A DNA stretch of 8,955 nt, taken from positions 1-8,955 of the forward strand of contig PLWR01000728.1 in the NCBI GenBank assembly GCA_003165615.1. Reading direction: 5' to 3'. The notes beneath the pieces were generated by a model, which was not told the origin of the DNA, searched no databases, and worked only from the letters and a program-made list of their open reading frames with translations. Each line of letters begins with the position of its first letter. Within the stretch, counting starts at the first letter, position 1. Below, piece after piece: positions 7,455 to 8,955 of this stretch. The position numbers and the translations under genes were made by a program. The DNA comes from Acidobacteriota bacterium (GTDB lineage: Bacteria > Acidobacteriota > Terriglobia > UBA7540).

Positions 7455-7484
7455 CCGCCGAAATGGCGGCCTCCGCCTTTTTTT
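7455..7484 (+). terminator. Weak candidate terminator with a competing hairpin (plus-strand reading)
   Basis: On the plus strand GGCGG-CCT-CCGCC (7465-7477) is followed directly by seven T (7478-7484), the form of an intrinsic terminator, although the stem is only five pairs. The same GGCGG can instead pair with CCGCC at 7455-7459 (loop GAAAT), so the two hairpins exclude each other. No plus-strand gene was found to use it. On the minus strand the second hairpin, 32 bp after the deaminase-like stop, is followed only by GGCTTTAC, so it is a poor terminator for that gene. Confidence -1.
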
Positions 7485-7500
7485 CGTCCCGCGCCCCTGG

Positions 7501-8412
7501 TTAACTGAACAAGCCCGGGATCAACTCTTTCACACTTTCGTTCCCAGTGATGGTTATATCGACGGTCGGCTTGTTCCAACCCTCGACCAGAGGATCAGCA
7601 GATACCCTCGTGTCGTTTTGAGGAAGTTGAAGAGTAATCCCTTTGCTCGATAACCAACCACTGTAGCTTTGTATCCACACCGCGCATTTCTTGCAGGCGC
7701 CTTTGGCACCTCCCAATTGGACATCTTTTACCTTCACCAGGTCTTCGATTACCATCCTCGTCAAGATCGCCAGCAGTTTCAGTTCGGCGTGAACTGTCGA
7801 CTTGTCGGTAATCACCGTGACCGCATAGTCCAATTTAGGAGTCTGATTGAGTTCTGCATTCTGAAATTTGGCGGTGGCCGGCGCGGCGTAACCTTTTTCA
7901 TAGGTCTTGCCGGAATCGGCATAAACGCCCAGCAGTTGCTGAAATGGGCCGACTTTCCAATCCTTGGGAGAGGTTGGAGCGGGGTCATTTTTTTTGGGCG
8001 CCTTGCCAACGCAATTGTAGATGTCGTTGAGCACACCCACGCTCGGGATTTTGGGAATCCCGGAGGGAAAAGTAAACGCGTTTATGGTTTTCGAGTCCTG
8101 GGCGCTGTATTTGGCCCGGTCCTTCACGTCGCCCCTCCAATTCGTGGGCTTCGTCTCATTCATAATGGCGTGCGAGTATTTCAAGCTATCAATAAAGGTG
8201 GCGTCGCTATTCACGCCAAAAGCCGTGAGGAAGTTTTGGACCTCCGAATGTCCGTCCTTGTTGCAGGCAATTAACAGGGCGTCCCCGATGCGCAGCATTT
8301 GGATTTCCTCCTGCGTGGAGGGAATCTTAGTACCGAGAGTCCATTCCCTTTTGGTGGCGGCGGTGAGAATGGTTGACATGACAGCCATGTCTGCACCTGT
8401 GTAGATAGGCAT
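7501..8412 (-). CDS. Predicted nucleotide/nucleic-acid deaminase-fold protein, unknown family
   Basis: I do not recognise the whole 303-residue protein, but its C-terminal third has the zinc-site layout of the cytidine-deaminase-like superfamily. HAE is at 208-210, where the histidine binds zinc and the glutamate shuttles protons, in VHAELKLLAIL. After 32 residues comes GACKKCAVWI, with C240 and C243 as the other two ligands. Several bacterial polymorphic-toxin deaminases share this HAE...CxxC pattern, with the enzyme domain at the C terminus. The first 200 residues match nothing I know. There is no signal peptide, membrane segment or trafficking domain, so secretion is not supported. No immunity-type gene lies next to it. 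The ATG at 8412 is preceded closely by GAGGAGA (three-base spacing). An in-frame TTG at 8550 would add 46 residues without a good ribosome site. The gene is certain; deaminase activity is inferred from motifs. Confidence -1.
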   Translation of the reverse strand: MPIYTGADMAVMSTILTAATKREWTLGTKIPSTQEEIQMLRIGDALLIACNKDGHSEVQNFLTAFGVNSDATFIDSLKYSHAIMNETKPTNWRGDVKDRAKYSAQDSKTINAFTFPSGIPKIPSVGVLNDIYNCVGKAPKKNDPAPTSPKDWKVGPFQQLLGVYADSGKTYEKGYAAPATAKFQNAELNQTPKLDYAVTVITDKSTVHAELKLLAILTRMVIEDLVKVKDVQLGGAKGACKKCAVWIQSYSGWLSSKGITLQLPQNDTRVSADPLVEGWNKPTVDITITGNESVKELIPGLFS

Positions 8413-8551
8413 ATTCTCCTCGCGAAGGTCTTCTCGCTCAGCCTCCTCAACGGTTTGATGCGCCCTGGAGTTGGGCGGTCCTGCCCCTGGTTCCAAAGCC
8501 CCCCTAAGGGTCAATATCGAAAATCTATTACCGTATCCCTCATTCCTCAAA

Positions 8552-8581
8552 AGGTTGCCACGGGCGGCGGGAACCTGTCAA
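8552..8581 (-). promoter_or_regulatory. Candidate promoter for the deaminase-like gene
   Basis: On the minus strand a perfect -35 hexamer TTGACA (8581-8576) is followed after 18 bases by CAACCT (8557-8552), which is only a half-match to TATAAT. Transcription would begin near 8545, giving a leader of about 130 bases before the ATG at 8412. The -35 match and the placement between two genes support it; the poor -10 keeps confidence low. Confidence -1.
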
Positions 8582-8614
8582 GACTTGGGTTGATATCTAG
8601 GCTAAGTTGATTTT

Positions 8615-8643
8615 CACGGGCCCCGTGACGCGGGCTTTCCCGC
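8615..8643 (-). other. Pair of short hairpins after the tricorn-like gene
   Basis: CACGGG/CCCGTG (8615-8627, a nearly perfect dyad) and GCGGG-CTTT-CCCGC (8630-8643) follow the stop of the tricorn-like gene by about 47 bp. Neither is followed by a T-run in the minus-strand direction, so an intrinsic terminator is possible but not shown. The rest of the 277-bp gap holds only the candidate promoter. Confidence -1.
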
Positions 8644-8689
8644 AAGCGGTTCCCACGTGATCTTCCCATCGTCTCCGAGGAATTCGCCG

Positions 8690-8955
8690 TCAGGGCAGCG
8701 GCGGCAGCACCGGATGATAATCCGGATACGCGGGCCGGCGGTATTCCGGCAGAGGGTGCTCTTTGAGCAGTTGCATCACCGTTTCGACTGCCTTTTCGAG
8801 TTGCGGATCGTGCCCTTCGCGCACCAGTTTCGGGTCCATCATCACTTCGATGTCGGGCGCGATGCCGTGGTTTTCCACCTCCCACTCGCCCTTCAGGCCG
8901 TAAATAGCCCAGCGCGGAGCCATCACGCGGCCTCCGTCGAGGAGGGAGGGATAGC
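8690..8955 (-). CDS. Tricorn protease homologue (C-terminal end; 5' part outside window)
   Basis: The last 88 codons of a gene that enters from the right edge. The visible residues read LLDGGRVMMAPRWAIYGLKG, then GEWEVENHGIAPDIEV, then DPQLEKAVETVMQLL, then a tail with YRRPAYPDYHP. This is the characteristic end of tricorn-family S41 serine proteases, large proteins (about 1000-1100 residues) with beta-propellers, a PDZ domain and a C-terminal protease that degrade peptides released by other proteases. The conserved glutamate-bearing WEVENHG segment lies in the C-terminal catalytic region. No start is visible, so the beginning of the CDS is the window edge. Bacterial homologues often carry a signal peptide, which cannot be checked here. 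The neighbouring deaminase-like gene is same-strand but 277 bp away with its own candidate promoter, so an operon is unlikely. Confidence -1.
   Translation of the reverse strand, partial: YPSLLDGGRVMAPRWAIYGLKGEWEVENHGIAPDIEVMMDPKLVREGHDPQLEKAVETVMQLLKEHPLPEYRRPAYPDYHPVLPPLP

Noticed and set aside
7238..7579. Minus-strand frame of 113 codons over the palindromic repeat
   Set aside because: It translates the palindrome and GC-rich repeats and overlaps the real 3' end of the deaminase-like gene in another frame.
8413..8550. 46-residue N-terminal extension of the deaminase-like protein (TTG at 8550)
   Set aside because: The start codon is weak, no ribosome site precedes it, and it would fall within a few bases of the candidate transcription start. 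The ATG at 8412 has GAGGAGA just upstream.
8547..8885. 112-codon minus-strand frame overlapping the tricorn end
   Set aside because: It is an out-of-frame shadow of the tricorn-like gene, with arginine- and alanine-rich chance composition.
8690..8955. Tricorn fragment as a truncated pseudogene
   Set aside because: The frame is open to the window edge with intact family motifs; it is cut by the window, not by a mutation.

Overview
The window (about 60% GC by eye) looks like chromosomal DNA of a free-living Gram-negative bacterium, most plausibly an acidobacterium or a similar soil lineage. This rests on gene content (tricorn-type protease, a large hybrid kinase, a response regulator with a four-cysteine tail) and on GC-rich palindromic intergenic repeats. 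It is an inference, because no rRNA or other marker gene is present. Every gene I can support lies on the minus strand, so reading order runs from high to low coordinates.

Layout from the right edge. (1) 8690-8955: the last 88 codons of a tricorn-like protease. (2) 8413-8689: an intergenic stretch with a candidate promoter, leading to (3) 7501-8412: a 303-residue protein of unknown family whose C-terminal third carries the zinc-site signature of a nucleotide/nucleic-acid deaminase (HAE, then CxxC). (4) 5944-7500: about 1.56 kb without a credible gene but dense in repeats. It holds two nested double-hairpin palindromes, another inverted-repeat element, a heptamer tandem array, and six degenerate 22-bp direct repeats in an AT-richer patch that resemble transposase-binding sites at a transposon end. 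(5) 726-5943: a tightly coupled three-gene signalling operon. (6) 1-491: the N-terminal half of an ammonium transporter, with a possible sigma-54 promoter in front of it.

The operon encodes, in order, a response regulator with a C-terminal CxxC...CxxC domain, a 1195-residue membrane-anchored hybrid histidine kinase (TM-GAF-PAS-PAS-HisKA-HATPase-REC-REC-Hpt-like), and a REC-GGDEF diguanylate cyclase. Both junctions are 4-bp start/stop overlaps (GTGA and ATGA), implying translational coupling. The two flanking receiver domains are close paralogues. The kinase probably feeds one or both of them, so the visible output is cyclic-di-GMP made by the cyclase, which keeps its RxxD inhibitory site. The C-terminal Hpt-like domain of the kinase has glutamine where the phosphorylatable histidine should be, so the usual REC-to-Hpt relay step is probably lost.

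The items most worth follow-up are the orphan deaminase-like protein, the histidine-less Hpt domain, the four-cysteine response regulator, and the solo transposon-end-like repeat array.
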